The notes under the pieces were generated by a model, which saw nothing but the letters and a program-made list of their open reading frames with translations, was not told where the DNA came from and made no database searches. This document shows, in pieces, positions 1-7,626 of a DNA stretch of 13,210 nt. Source of the DNA: Jatrophihabitans sp. Its GTDB lineage: Bacteria; Actinomycetota; Actinomycetes; Mycobacteriales; Jatrophihabitantaceae. Where the stretch lies: NCBI GenBank assembly GCA_025966255.1, contig JAOPVG010000099.1, positions 1 through 13,210 on the forward strand. The letters run 5' to 3'. The position numbers and the translations under genes were made by a program. Within the stretch, counting starts at the first letter, position 1. Every line of letters starts with the position of its first letter.

Positions 1-560
1 ACCTGCAGGACTACCCGCTCGAGCAGTACATCCGCGACGCCAAGATCGACACGCTCTACGAGGGCACCACGGCCATCCAGGCGCAGGACTTCTTCTTCCG
101 CAAGATCGTGCGCAACAAGGGGGCCGCCCTCGGCGCGCTCTCGGCCGAGATCACGCAGTTCCTCGAGTCGATCGCCGACGAGGGCCGGCTCAAGGAAGAG
201 GCCGCCGCGCTGCAGAAGGCGCTCGAGGACTTCGGCGGCATCGTCGCCGCGATGTTCTCGCAGCTGATGAGCGGCCAGGAAGACGTCACCAACGTCTACA
301 AGGTCGGCCAGAACGCCACCCGCCTGCTGATGTCGGCCGGTGACCTGATGGTCGGCTATCTGTTGCTGCGCCAGGCGTCGGTCGCGCTCACCAAGCTCGA
401 CGCCAACGGCGTCTCCGCCGCTGACCGGGCGTTCTACGAGGGCAAGCCGGCCGTCGCTCGGTTCTTCGCGACGACGGTGCTGCCCGAGCTGGCATCGCGC
501 CGCGCGATTGCCGAGTCGATCGACAACTCGCTCATGGACGTGCCGGAAGCGTCGTTCTGA
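1..560 (+). CDS. Acyl-CoA dehydrogenase, C-terminal part (5' end outside window)
   Basis: FAD-dependent acyl-CoA dehydrogenase, which oxidises an acyl-CoA to the trans-2-enoyl-CoA in fatty-acid or related acyl-CoA breakdown. The first complete codon is at position 3 and the frame stays open to TGA at 558-560, giving 185 visible residues. The motif LYEGTTAIQ (codons from about 54) matches the conserved C-terminal segment of the family (IYEGTSQIQ in medium-chain enzymes); its Glu, codon 60-62, aligns with the catalytic base. About 160 residues follow this Glu, more than in the short form, and resemble the extra C-terminal domain (acetyl-CoA dehydrogenase_C-like) of the roughly 600-residue FadE5-like class. 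A strong hairpin follows the stop. Substrate chain length cannot be read from this fragment. There is no visible link to the purine genes; it is probably the end of a separate unit. Confidence 0.88.
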   Translation, partial: LQDYPLEQYIRDAKIDTLYEGTTAIQAQDFFFRKIVRNKGAALGALSAEITQFLESIADEGRLKEEAAALQKALEDFGGIVAAMFSQLMSGQEDVTNVYKVGQNATRLLMSAGDLMVGYLLLRQASVALTKLDANGVSAADRAFYEGKPAVARFFATTVLPELASRRAIAESIDNSLMDVPEASF

Positions 561-574
561 CGCTCCCCGCTCAC

Positions 575-619
575 TGAATACCCCCTTCACCCGCCAGGAC
601 CGGGTGAAGGGGGTATTCA
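575..619. terminator. Perfect 19-bp hairpin between convergent genes
   Basis: The arm at 575-593 (TGAATACCCCCTTCACCCG) is an exact reverse complement of 601-619, with a 7-nt loop (CCAGGAC). It starts 15 nt after the acyl-CoA dehydrogenase stop and lies before the stop of the convergent gene on the minus strand (663). Neither side has a clear run of T, which is common for actinobacterial terminators. The position between two converging genes suggests a bidirectional terminator; this role is inferred from position and structure. Confidence 0.8.
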
Positions 620-662
620 CGTCTTCAGGGGCGGCGGCCAGAGGCTGGGCGCCCAGGGCTGG

Positions 663-1769
663 TCACGTCGGCGGAGTCGGCGGCGGAATCGGGACGTAGC
701 GTCCGCCGCCACCCGAGGCCCCCAACCGGGGTTCGTACGTCGGTGTCGTCGGCCCGGGCCGGAAGCGGGACGCCAGGTCGAGCGCCGGGTCGCCGCCCTC
801 GGTCATCGTCAGGCAGGGCGCGACGAACGAGCACTGCGGACAGTGGTTGGGCGACGGCGCCGGGAAGAACGTCAGCTCCGGGTCCAGCATCTCCAGCACC
901 TCGACCCCGACGTGGCGGCGGCTCGTCTCGATCTCGGCCCGGCTACGGCGGATGCGGGTCCGCCGGATCACCCCCGCGGTCTCCTGGGTCACCCGGTTCT
1001 CACTCGCCGGTTCGGGCTCCTCGGGTTCGGGACGCGGCAGGTGCGCGATCAGGCGTCCGCCGCCGCTGGGCTCGTTCTGGGAGTAGCCGCCCCGACCCGG
1101 ACGGCCGGTCCGCGTGTCGGTGGGGACGGGCCCGAGGCTCTCCGGCGGGGGGAGGAGGATCTCGTTGTGGATCGTTCCGGCGATGCTCGTCCCGAGGTAC
1201 TCGTGCTCCCAGGTCCAGCATGCGGCCACAGCGGCTTCGTCGAGCAGCAACGTTTCGATGTCGTGCCACTCGGGCACGACCAGATGCGTGACGATCCAGA
1301 GCTCTTCGTCCGCGTCGATGGCCAACAGCTCGACGCGATCGGTGTAGAGCACGCGACGCGCATCGCTGGCCGATAGCGCGCGATCGGTCTCCCTGATGTC
1401 AGGGACGAGGGACTCGACGTCGGTTTCGATCATGAGCGGGCAGAAATCGTCGAGGCTTGGGGCCCACGCGATGTAGTGCTCGAGGAGTTCGGTGCCCAGA
1501 TCGACGTCGGCCGTGCGTTGGTCGGAGGGTGGTGCCGCGGCCATCGTGCGCATGAACGCCTTGCGGACCAGCGGCAGCACGATGTGGCTCTGCCAGTCCC
1601 ACATGCCGGGGTAGTAGTAGACGGCAAGCGCGTCGCGGACCGCGCGGTTCAGGTCGGGCGGCAGCGGGTCTACGGCCTGCAGGTTCTGCCGAGTCGGGGC
1701 GCCGAAGTCCCATTGACGGCGGCAGCGCTTGAACGCCGCCCGATCCTGCGCCGAGACCCGATAGTCCAC
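663..1769 (-). CDS. RecB-like PD-(D/E)XK-fold protein with Fe-S cysteines, catalytic site apparently lost
   Basis: A 368-residue protein that starts with GTG (1767-1769). The N terminus (SAQDRAAFKRCRRQWDF, residues 6-22) resembles the opening motif of Cas4/AddB/RecB-like nucleases and carries Cys16. Near the C terminus, Cys310-x2-Cys313-x5-Cys319 matches the spacing of the three C-terminal 4Fe-4S ligands of AddB and Cas4. The middle has a recognisable strand pair (YTDRVELLAID, 142-152, then EELWIVTHLVV, 155-165). Asp144 fits the motif II acidic residue, but the expected D/E-x-K is T161-H-L163, so nuclease activity looks unlikely. Residues 205-285 are Pro/Arg/Glu-rich and probably disordered, and the tail is Gly/Pro-rich. 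It runs convergently to the acyl-CoA dehydrogenase gene and away from the purine block. The fold call rests on motifs only; the cellular role is unknown. Confidence 0.6.
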   Translation of the reverse strand: MDYRVSAQDRAAFKRCRRQWDFGAPTRQNLQAVDPLPPDLNRAVRDALAVYYYPGMWDWQSHIVLPLVRKAFMRTMAAAPPSDQRTADVDLGTELLEHYIAWAPSLDDFCPLMIETDVESLVPDIRETDRALSASDARRVLYTDRVELLAIDADEELWIVTHLVVPEWHDIETLLLDEAAVAACWTWEHEYLGTSIAGTIHNEILLPPPESLGPVPTDTRTGRPGRGGYSQNEPSGGGRLIAHLPRPEPEEPEPASENRVTQETAGVIRRTRIRRSRAEIETSRRHVGVEVLEMLDPELTFFPAPSPNHCPQCSFVAPCLTMTEGGDPALDLASRFRPGPTTPTYEPRLGASGGGGRYVPIPPPTPPT

Positions 1770-1807
1770 AAGTGCCTGCTCAGTCCGTCGCTGTACAGGG
1801 AAAAGAC

Positions 1808-1813
1808 GCTATA
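1808..1813 (-). promoter_or_regulatory. Possible -10 element for the RecB-like gene
   Basis: On the minus strand, TATAGC (1813-1808) lies about 39 nt before the GTG start at 1769. No good -35 hexamer is visible at the usual distance; CGGACA, 15 nt upstream, is the closest. If used, transcription would begin near 1801 and give a leader of about 30 nt. A weak call from sequence alone. Confidence 0.25.
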
Positions 1814-1824
1814 CCCGAATTCGA

Positions 1825-1874
1825 GAGTTGTCCGCCTGTCGCGTCGTTCACGCGCGACGGAGGGCGGACAACTT
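1825..1874. terminator. Hairpin after the CitE-like gene
   Basis: AGTTGTCCGCC (1826-1836) is an exact reverse complement of 1863-1873. An inner stem, 1838-1843 with 1853-1858 (GTCGCG/CGCGAC), extends it, with a small bulge at 1859-1861. The hairpin begins 6 nt beyond the stop of the leftward purine block (TGA at 1882-1880) and ends before the next leftward gene. A terminator of the block is the simplest reading. There is no T-tract, and the structure also overlaps the probable upstream promoter region of the RecB-like gene, so a regulatory site is possible. Confidence 0.55.
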
Positions 1875-1879
1875 GCCGG

Positions 1880-3082
1880 TCAGCGGGTGAGAGCCGTCAG
1901 GGTTGCCGCGTCGACCCCGCTCTGGGCCTCGACGTCGGCGGGATCGAGAGCGCCGCATCCGATGCCGCGCAGCAGGAATCCGGCCAGGCCCCGGGCGGTG
2001 GCCGGCTCGTCGAGCACCCCGCTCTCGGCCCGGGTGAGGTAGGCCCGCAGCCGCTCGGCCGAGGCACCGGCGCTGTCGCGGTAGAACGCGAACGTGGCCG
2101 CGAACCGGGTGGGCAGCTGCGCGGGGTGCAGGTCCCAGCCCTGGTAGAAGCCGCGCTCGAGCGATCGGCGGACGAGCCGCGCATGCAACGCCCACGCGGC
2201 CTGGACCGACGCGCGATCGCCCACCGGCAGCACGTTTGTCGAGCCGTCGCACACCGGGACGCCGGTGCCGGCCGCGGCCACGAGCATGACGTCCTTCGCG
2301 TGGTCGGCCACCGGGTGCTCCATGCTCTGGTACGCCGCGGCGACGCCGAGCGAGGCGCTGTAGTCGTAGGTGCCGTAGTGCAACCCGGCGCAGCGGCCCG
2401 CGGCAGCATGGAGCATCGGCGCGACGAGCGAAGTGCCGCCGGCGCCGAGGATCGCCTGCGGCGTCTCGATCTGGATCTCGAAGCGCAGCGTGGGCAGCGT
2501 GTACGCGGACTCGAGCCCGGCGCAGATCTCGACCATCGCCTCGACCTGGCGCACTGACGTCACCTTCGGCAGCGTCACCCGGAAGCCGCGCGGTAGCGGT
2601 CCATAGGCCAGCAGGCTCTCGAGGAACAACTCGACGGTGCGCACCCCGCGCCGCCGGGTCGGGCCCTCGAGGGACTTCATCCGCAGCCCCACGAACTCGG
2701 GCGCCGCGGGCTCGCGGACGGCCAGGCGACCGAGCGCGCTACCGGCGGCGCGAGCTGCGTCGTCCTCGACGTCGTCGTCGCGTACGCCGTAGCCGTCCTC
2801 GAAGTCGATCCGCAGATCCTCGATCGGCTCGGCCGCCAGCTTGTCGCGGACGCGGGCCTCAGCCTCGGGGCCGACGTCGGGGAGCGGCCCGTGCTCGTCC
2901 AACGCGGCGAGCGCACCCGTCCGCCACTCGGCCACGGTGTGTTCGGCGAACCCATCGGCCGGCACGTAGACGGTGTGCACCGGCTGCCGTCCCGCGGCCG
3001 GACCGGGGTAGCGACGCAGCCGCTCGGCGTCGTCCTCAGCAAGTAGTGCGTCGAGATGTCCGGCGAACGCGGGGTCGAGCAT
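1880..3082 (-). CDS. CitE/HpcH-like TIM-barrel lyase family protein (DUF6986 type)
   Basis: A 400-residue protein with the marks of the HpcH/HpaI aldolase and citrate lyase beta-subunit fold. These are GLRMKS (132-137) with a likely substrate Arg134, LPKVTS (171-176), the metal-binding Glu206 in IQIETPQ and the acidic Asp240 in GTYDYSASLG. A DFEDGYG motif (93-99) and YQGWDLHP (313-320) also look conserved. Enzymes of this fold make or cleave C-C bonds next to glyoxylate, pyruvate or acyl-CoA (malyl-CoA, citramalyl-CoA, citryl-CoA), using Mg. The start ATG (3082-3080) shares one base with the malate synthase stop (TGATG), so translation is very probably coupled. The location suggests work on glyoxylate or another end product of allantoin breakdown, but no reaction can be assigned. 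The family call is fairly firm; the function is open. Confidence 0.75.
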   Translation of the reverse strand: MLDPAFAGHLDALLAEDDAERLRRYPGPAAGRQPVHTVYVPADGFAEHTVAEWRTGALAALDEHGPLPDVGPEAEARVRDKLAAEPIEDLRIDFEDGYGVRDDDVEDDAARAAGSALGRLAVREPAAPEFVGLRMKSLEGPTRRRGVRTVELFLESLLAYGPLPRGFRVTLPKVTSVRQVEAMVEICAGLESAYTLPTLRFEIQIETPQAILGAGGTSLVAPMLHAAAGRCAGLHYGTYDYSASLGVAAAYQSMEHPVADHAKDVMLVAAAGTGVPVCDGSTNVLPVGDRASVQAAWALHARLVRRSLERGFYQGWDLHPAQLPTRFAATFAFYRDSAGASAERLRAYLTRAESGVLDEPATARGLAGFLLRGIGCGALDPADVEAQSGVDAATLTALTR

Positions 3083-4689
3083 CAGTCGATCAGTTCATAA
3101 GCGGGCAAGGTCAGGAAGTCGACGAAGTCGTCGGCGAGGGCTACCTGCTCGAACAGTCGGCGGGCGTCGGCGGCGCGATCCCCGGGCAGATCCGTAGCAG
3201 CGATCAACTCGCGGACGAGGTCGGCGCTGACGGCCTCGCCGGTGTCGCCGAGCACCACCTCGTTGTGCACCCACTGCCACACCTGCGACCGCGAGATCTC
3301 GGCGGTGGCGGCGTCCTCCATCAGGTTGTCGATCGCGGCGGCGCCATTGCCGTCGAGCCAGGACGCGAGGTAGCGCAGCCCCACGCTCACGTTGGCCTCC
3401 AGGCCGGCGCGCGTCGGCGGGGCCACCGTGGCGGTGAGATCGATCAGCGCGGCCGCGTCGGGCTGGACGTCCTCCCGCAGGTTGTCGAGCTGGTTCGGAC
3501 GGTTCCCGAGCGCCGCATCGAACACCTCGGCGCAGATCGGGACGAGGTCCGGATGCGCCACCCACGATCCGTCGAAGCCGTCGCCCGCCTCGCGCTCCTT
3601 GTCCTCACGAACCTTCGCGAGCGCGATCTCGTTCACGGCCGGGTCGCGGCGGGACGGGATGAAGGCGGCCATGCCACCCATGGCGAATGCGCCATGCGCA
3701 TGGCACGTGCGCACGAGCTGCTCGGTGTACGCCCGCATGAACGGCGCGGTCATCGTGACCGCGGCGCGGTCGGGCAGCACGAACTCCGGGCCGGCGTCGC
3801 GGAAGTACTTGATGATGCTGAACAGGTAGTCCCACCGGCCGGCGTTCAGCCCCGACGCGTGCTCGCGCAGTTCGTAGAGGATCTCGGCCATCTCGAACGC
3901 CGCCGGAATCGTCTCGATCAGGACGGTGGCGCGCACCGTACCTTGAGGTAGGCCAAGGCCGGCCTCGGCGTAGCTGAAGACGTCGTTCCACAGCCGCGCC
4001 TCGAGGTGGCTTTCCATCTTCGGCAGGTAGAAGTACGGGCCGGATCCCTTTGCCAGCAGGGACTTCGCGTTGTGGAAGAAGTACAGCCCGAAGTCGACGA
4101 GCGCGCCGACCGTCGGTTCGCCGTCGACGACCACGTGCCGTTCGTCCAGATGCCAACCGCGCGGGCGGACGACGATGGTGGCCAGCGGCGCGTCGGTCCG
4201 CAGCGCGTACTCGCGACCGCCGGCGCCGTTGATGGGTTCACTGGCAAACGATGCGTGGCCGGCGACGGCGTCCCGCAGGTTCACCTGACCGGCGACCACG
4301 TTGCGCCAGTGCGGGGTGTTCGCATCCTCGAGGTCGGCGAGCCACACCTTCGCGCCGGAGTTCATCGCGTTGATCATCATCTTGCGCTCGGTGGGGCCGG
4401 TGATCTCGACGCGGCGGTCGACGAGGTCGGCGGGTGCCTGTGCCACCTGCCAGTCGCCGGCGCGGATCTCGGCCGTGTCGGGCAGGAAGCCGAGCCGGCC
4501 GGTGCGCTGCACCTCGGCCCGGCGCTCAGCCCGGCGGACGAGCAGATCGGCCCGGGTCGGCGCGAACCGGCGGTGCAGGCCGGCGACGAACCCGAGCGCG
4601 TCCTCGGTGAGGACCTCGTCCGATCGTTCGACGTGCGGCCCGTTGACCGTCACCGATCGGTTGTCGTCTCCGAACGCGGTTCCAGGCAT
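3082..4689 (-). CDS. aceB: Malate synthase A
   Basis: Condenses glyoxylate with acetyl-CoA and water to give malate and CoA; here it would use glyoxylate released from ureidoglycolate. The length, 535 residues, is near that of E. coli AceB. Visible marks are RPRGWHL (175-181) with the catalytic Arg region, [11 protein letters not shown] (221-231), the metal ligand Glu259 in VLIETIPA, and [11 protein letters not shown] (281-291), the family signature with metal ligand Asp287. [18 protein letters not shown] (456-473) holds the probable catalytic base Asp459. All key positions are present. The ATG start (4689-4687) follows GAGAGGGG at a good ribosome-binding distance. The gene lies 12 nt after allantoicase and overlaps the CitE-like gene by one base, so it is within an operon. 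Its place in an allantoin cluster suggests a purine-dedicated copy rather than the glyoxylate-shunt enzyme for growth on acetate, though it may serve both. Confidence 0.96.
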   Translation of the reverse strand: MPGTAFGDDNRSVTVNGPHVERSDEVLTEDALGFVAGLHRRFAPTRADLLVRRAERRAEVQRTGRLGFLPDTAEIRAGDWQVAQAPADLVDRRVEITGPTERKMMINAMNSGAKVWLADLEDANTPHWRNVVAGQVNLRDAVAGHASFASEPINGAGGREYALRTDAPLATIVVRPRGWHLDERHVVVDGEPTVGALVDFGLYFFHNAKSLLAKGSGPYFYLPKMESHLEARLWNDVFSYAEAGLGLPQGTVRATVLIETIPAAFEMAEILYELREHASGLNAGRWDYLFSIIKYFRDAGPEFVLPDRAAVTMTAPFMRAYTEQLVRTCHAHGAFAMGGMAAFIPSRRDPAVNEIALAKVREDKEREAGDGFDGSWVAHPDLVPICAEVFDAALGNRPNQLDNLREDVQPDAAALIDLTATVAPPTRAGLEANVSVGLRYLASWLDGNGAAAIDNLMEDAATAEISRSQVWQWVHNEVVLGDTGEAVSADLVRELIAATDLPGDRAADARRLFEQVALADDFVDFLTLPAYELID

Positions 4690-4701
4690 GGACGTCCCCT
4701 C

Positions 4702-5736
4702 TCAGGCGAAAAAGTCAGCCGGGTCGGCGGTGGCGGCAAGCTCGGGCGGCAGGAGGTCGAGCCAGCGGCGCGCGATCTCGTCGCGGTGCTCGGCCGGCAC
4801 CTCGCCGCGGAGTCGCAGTCGGGAGATGCCGCCGTCGGGATAGATGTCGAGACGTACGCACGCGGCCGGCGGCCCGGGCGCGAGTCGAAGGATGTGCTCG
4901 GTGTCGGGCTGCAGTCGAGTGCGCGGGAGAAGCACCGCGCCGGTGTCGGCGTCGGTGAGGGCGGCCCAGCCCGGGGCGTTGCCGACGAAACGCGTGGTGT
5001 CGATGACCGCCTCGTGCAGCGCGCCGGGTGCGGCGAGCCGGATCGTCAGCCAGTCGTTGCCGTCGTCGCGCCGGCGGGCGGTCTCCCACCCGTCGGACAT
5101 GACCTGAGCCCGCCCGGGCGCCAGAGCGTTGGCGGGCGAGGCGTAGAACTTGTTGCTGCAGTCGTCGACGCGGCCGCCGAGTTCGAGCGCGGCGAGGTCG
5201 ACGCGTCCGCCCAGGCGTCGCGGATCGGGGATCACCTCGCCGAAGGCGCGAAAGCGCGCGACCCCGCCGTCGGGGTGGATCGTCAGCCGGACGTGGGTGA
5301 CGAGCCGGTCCGGACCGTCCACGGCAACGAGGTTGGTGGAGTCGCCGGCGAGTTCGGTGTGATCGACGAGCCGCGTCCAGAGGGCGGTCTGCACCTCGTC
5401 CAGCGACGGGTAGCCCAGCATCGTGGTCACGTCGACGGACGCGCGGGGTGGGTAGTTGCCGCGGAAGTGGGTGGTGTCGATGTCCACCGCGCGCACGACG
5501 CCGGGCACGCCCAGCCGGATGATCACGAAATCGTCGCCCGGCTCGCGGCGACGCCGGGTCTCCCAGCCGTCGTAGACCTTGCCGCGGGCGGCGAACGCGG
5601 TCGGATCGTGCACCGGCGGACCGGCCGCGAGCAGGCTGTGCACGTCGGCGAAGAAGTCGTCGTTGGTGCCCAGCACCGAACCGCCCAGCACGCGCGACGC
5701 GAGATCGGGCAGCCGCCGCAGTTCCGCGTCGCTCAC
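4702..5736 (-). CDS. alc: Allantoicase
   Basis: Hydrolyses allantoate to S-ureidoglycolate and urea. The 344-residue protein shows the two internal repeats typical of the family. Repeat 1 has GKVYDGWETRRRRE, then DDFVIIRLGVPG and VDIDTTHFRGNYP (residues about 52-96). Repeat 2 has VMSDGWETARRRDDGNDW, then TIRLAAPG and VIDTTRFVGNAP (about 213-257). NLVAVDG and HVRLTIHPDGGVARFR in repeat 1 are echoed by VRLDIYPDGGISRLR in repeat 2. The start is GTG (5736-5734), preceded by purine-rich GAGGTGAGGCGAGG; the nearby ATG at 5752 is out of frame. It begins 31 nt after allantoinase and ends 12 nt before malate synthase, fitting one transcript. Because this route gives ureidoglycolate plus urea, a ureidoglycolate lyase is needed next; none is recognisable in the window. 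Confidence 0.96.
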   Translation of the reverse strand: MSDAELRRLPDLASRVLGGSVLGTNDDFFADVHSLLAAGPPVHDPTAFAARGKVYDGWETRRRREPGDDFVIIRLGVPGVVRAVDIDTTHFRGNYPPRASVDVTTMLGYPSLDEVQTALWTRLVDHTELAGDSTNLVAVDGPDRLVTHVRLTIHPDGGVARFRAFGEVIPDPRRLGGRVDLAALELGGRVDDCSNKFYASPANALAPGRAQVMSDGWETARRRDDGNDWLTIRLAAPGALHEAVIDTTRFVGNAPGWAALTDADTGAVLLPRTRLQPDTEHILRLAPGPPAACVRLDIYPDGGISRLRLRGEVPAEHRDEIARRWLDLLPPELAATADPADFFA

Positions 5737-5767
5737 CCTCGCCTCACCTCATCGGTCCGCCGGGCCC

Positions 5768-7087
5768 TCATCGGGCGGCCACCAGGCGTCCGCGCTGGAC
5801 GCCGTCGTCGATCGGGAGACCAGCCAACCACGTCTGTTCGACGATGCCGCGCAGCGTCGCACCCGTGTAGGGCGTGATGGGGTTGCGGTGCCGCAGCTTG
5901 ACCGGGTCGACGACGAAGGTCTTGTCCGGCGCGAAGACGCAGAGATCGGCACGACTGCCGACGGCGATGGAGCCGCGGCCGTCGAGGCCGGTGAGCGCAG
6001 CCGGGGCCGCCGCCATCCACTGCGCGACGCGGTCGAGGCCGATGCCGCGGCGGGCCGCCTCCGTCCATACGACAGGCAGCCCGACCTGGACGGACGCGAT
6101 GCCGCCCCATGCTTCACCGAAGTCGCCGGTATCGAGGCGCTTGGCGGCCGGAGTGCACGGCGAGTGGTCGGACACGATGCAGTCGATCGTGCCGTCGAGC
6201 AGGCCGGTCCAGAGCGCGTCGCGGTTCGCGTCGTCCCGGATCGGCGGGCAGCACTTGAACTCGGTGGCGCCGTCGGGGACGTCCTCGGCCCGCAGGGTGA
6301 GGTAGTGCGGACAGGTCTCCGCGGTGACGGGCAGGCCCTCGTCCTTCGCGGCGCGGATGAGCGGGAGCGTCTCTGCGCTCGACAGATGCACGACGTGGGT
6401 GCGGCAGCCGGTGCGGCGGGTCTCGGCGAGCAGGCTTTCGATGGCGCGAACCTCAGCCTGCGGCGGGCGGGACGTGACGAAGTCGGCGTAGTGCCGGCCG
6501 TGGGGGGCGGGGGCCGCGTCGATCACCGCGTCGTCCTCGGCATGGGCGATGAGCAGCCCGTCGAACGCGGCGATGGTCCGCATGGCGAGGGCCAGCGCGG
6601 CGGGGTCGACGGGCGGGAACTCGTCCACGCCCGACGGCAGCAGGAAGCATTTGAAGCCGACGACCCCGGCGTCGTGCAGCGCGGCCAGCTCGCCGGCGTT
6701 GCCGGATACCGCCCCGCCCCAGAACGCGACGTCGACACTGAGTTGGTCCGCGGCCGCCTTGCGCTTGACCTCCAGCGCCGCGACGTCGACGGTGGCCGGG
6801 ATGCTGTTGAGCGGCATGTCGACGATGGTGGTGACGCCGCCGGCCGCGGCCGCCGCGGTGGCAGTGGCGAACCCCTCCCACTCGGTGCGGCCCGGCTCGT
6901 TGACGTGGACGTGGCTGTCGACGAGCCCGGGCAGCACCACCTGGTCGTCCGGGACGATCACCTCGGCGATACCGGACGGTGCGCGGTCGCTGACCTCGAC
7001 GATCACGCCGTCGCGGATCACCAGCGAGCAGGCGCGTTCGCCCTCGGGCGTGACGACGCGGCTGGCCCTGATCGCCAGATCGCCCAC
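5768..7087 (-). CDS. allB: Allantoinase
   Basis: Zinc amidohydrolase that opens the hydantoin ring of allantoin to allantoate. It has 439 residues, the usual family length. Metal-site features are DSHVHVNEPGRTEWEGF (57-73; His59 and His61), the likely carboxylated Lys146 in GFKCFLLPSG, His182 in IAHAED, His234 in VVHLSS and Asp307 in IVSDHSPC. The DSHVHVNEPGRTEWEGF and SDHSPC segments separate it from dihydroorotase and dihydropyrimidinase relatives. The start is GTG (7087-7085), preceded by GCGAGGGGACGT, very like the malate synthase leader. The upstream gap to the VOC gene (72 nt) is the largest in this leftward series and holds small dyads, so a promoter could lie there, but no convincing -35/-10 pair is visible. 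Allantoicase follows directly. Confidence 0.96.
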   Translation of the reverse strand: MGDLAIRASRVVTPEGERACSLVIRDGVIVEVSDRAPSGIAEVIVPDDQVVLPGLVDSHVHVNEPGRTEWEGFATATAAAAAGGVTTIVDMPLNSIPATVDVAALEVKRKAAADQLSVDVAFWGGAVSGNAGELAALHDAGVVGFKCFLLPSGVDEFPPVDPAALALAMRTIAAFDGLLIAHAEDDAVIDAAPAPHGRHYADFVTSRPPQAEVRAIESLLAETRRTGCRTHVVHLSSAETLPLIRAAKDEGLPVTAETCPHYLTLRAEDVPDGATEFKCCPPIRDDANRDALWTGLLDGTIDCIVSDHSPCTPAAKRLDTGDFGEAWGGIASVQVGLPVVWTEAARRGIGLDRVAQWMAAAPAALTGLDGRGSIAVGSRADLCVFAPDKTFVVDPVKLRHRNPITPYTGATLRGIVEQTWLAGLPIDDGVQRGRLVAAR

Positions 7088-7141
7088 CGCACGTCCCCTC
7101 GCATCGACTATGCCGCCAAAGCTAGTACGCCAGGGGAACGG

Positions 7142-7170
7142 AGTCGCCGACTGCCACTGTCAGTGGGCAG
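7142..7170. promoter_or_regulatory. Two adjacent small dyads between the VOC gene and allB
   Basis: AGTCG-C-CGACT (7142-7152) is an 11-base palindrome. It is followed at once by CTGCCACTG-T-CAGTGGGCAG (7151-7170), a 9-bp dyad with one bulged G that spans the VOC stop codon. They lie 55-83 nt upstream of the allantoinase start. They could be an operator for the allantoin genes or part of a weak terminator. A purely structural observation with low weight in GC-rich DNA. Confidence 0.25.
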
Positions 7171-7594
7171 CGGGGGCGAAGAACTCCAGTTGGATGTTGT
7201 CGGGGTCGCGGAACACGAGCACCGAGCCGTACGGCTCGTCGGCGATCGGGGATTGGGTCAACGGCTTGTCGGCGGTGTCGCTGCGCACCACTCCGTTGCT
7301 TTCGAGGTGCTCCTGCCACGCCTCCAGGTCGGCCCGCGTGCGCACCACGAAGCCGGCATGATCCAAACCCGTCGTCGCTTCGCCGAACAGTTCGCCGGCG
7401 TTGCTGTCGTGGCGGTGCAGCGCGAACATCAGCTGCATGTCTGCGTCGGCGAGGATCCGGCCGACCCCGCCCGGGTGCGGGACGTCCATCAAATGGCGGA
7501 CGTCGAAGACCGCCTCGTACCAGCGCACGCTGGCGTCCAGATCGGTGACCGTGATGGCCAGGTGGTGGAGGCGGGGCGGGGTGACAGTGGGCAT
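7160..7594 (-). CDS. VOC-superfamily (glyoxalase/extradiol dioxygenase fold) protein
   Basis: A 144-residue protein made of two beta-alpha-beta-beta-beta modules. The first begins RLHHLAITVTDLDASVRWYE (8-27) and the second GLDHAGFVVRTRADLEAWQ (76-94), ending in the typical VLVFRDPDNIQLEFF (125-139). His11, His79 and Glu137 sit where metal ligands lie in this superfamily, so an active metalloenzyme is plausible. The substrate is not predictable: members include glyoxalase I, fosfomycin-resistance proteins, epimerases and dioxygenases. The ATG start (7594-7592) has a strong GAGGAG ribosome site 5 nt upstream. It lies 32 nt after the metallo-beta-lactamase-fold gene and 72 nt before allantoinase on the same strand. 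That may tie it to purine breakdown or to detoxifying a reactive carbonyl; this is inference from location. Confidence 0.85.
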   Translation of the reverse strand: MPTVTPPRLHHLAITVTDLDASVRWYEAVFDVRHLMDVPHPGGVGRILADADMQLMFALHRHDSNAGELFGEATTGLDHAGFVVRTRADLEAWQEHLESNGVVRSDTADKPLTQSPIADEPYGSVLVFRDPDNIQLEFFAPAAH

Positions 7595-7626
7595 GCTGAC
7601 TCCTCGAGCTACGGATGGCGGACGGA

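Noticed and set aside
5750..5775. GC-rich partial inverted repeat near the allB stop
   Set aside because: Imperfect, within the end of the allB coding region and before a closely spaced gene; at this GC content it is not distinguishable from chance.
4006..5877. Long plus-strand open frame (623 codons) antisense to aceB, alc and allB
   Set aside because: It mirrors clearly homologous genes on the other strand; long antisense frames are expected at this GC content, and the translation is low-complexity with no family motif.
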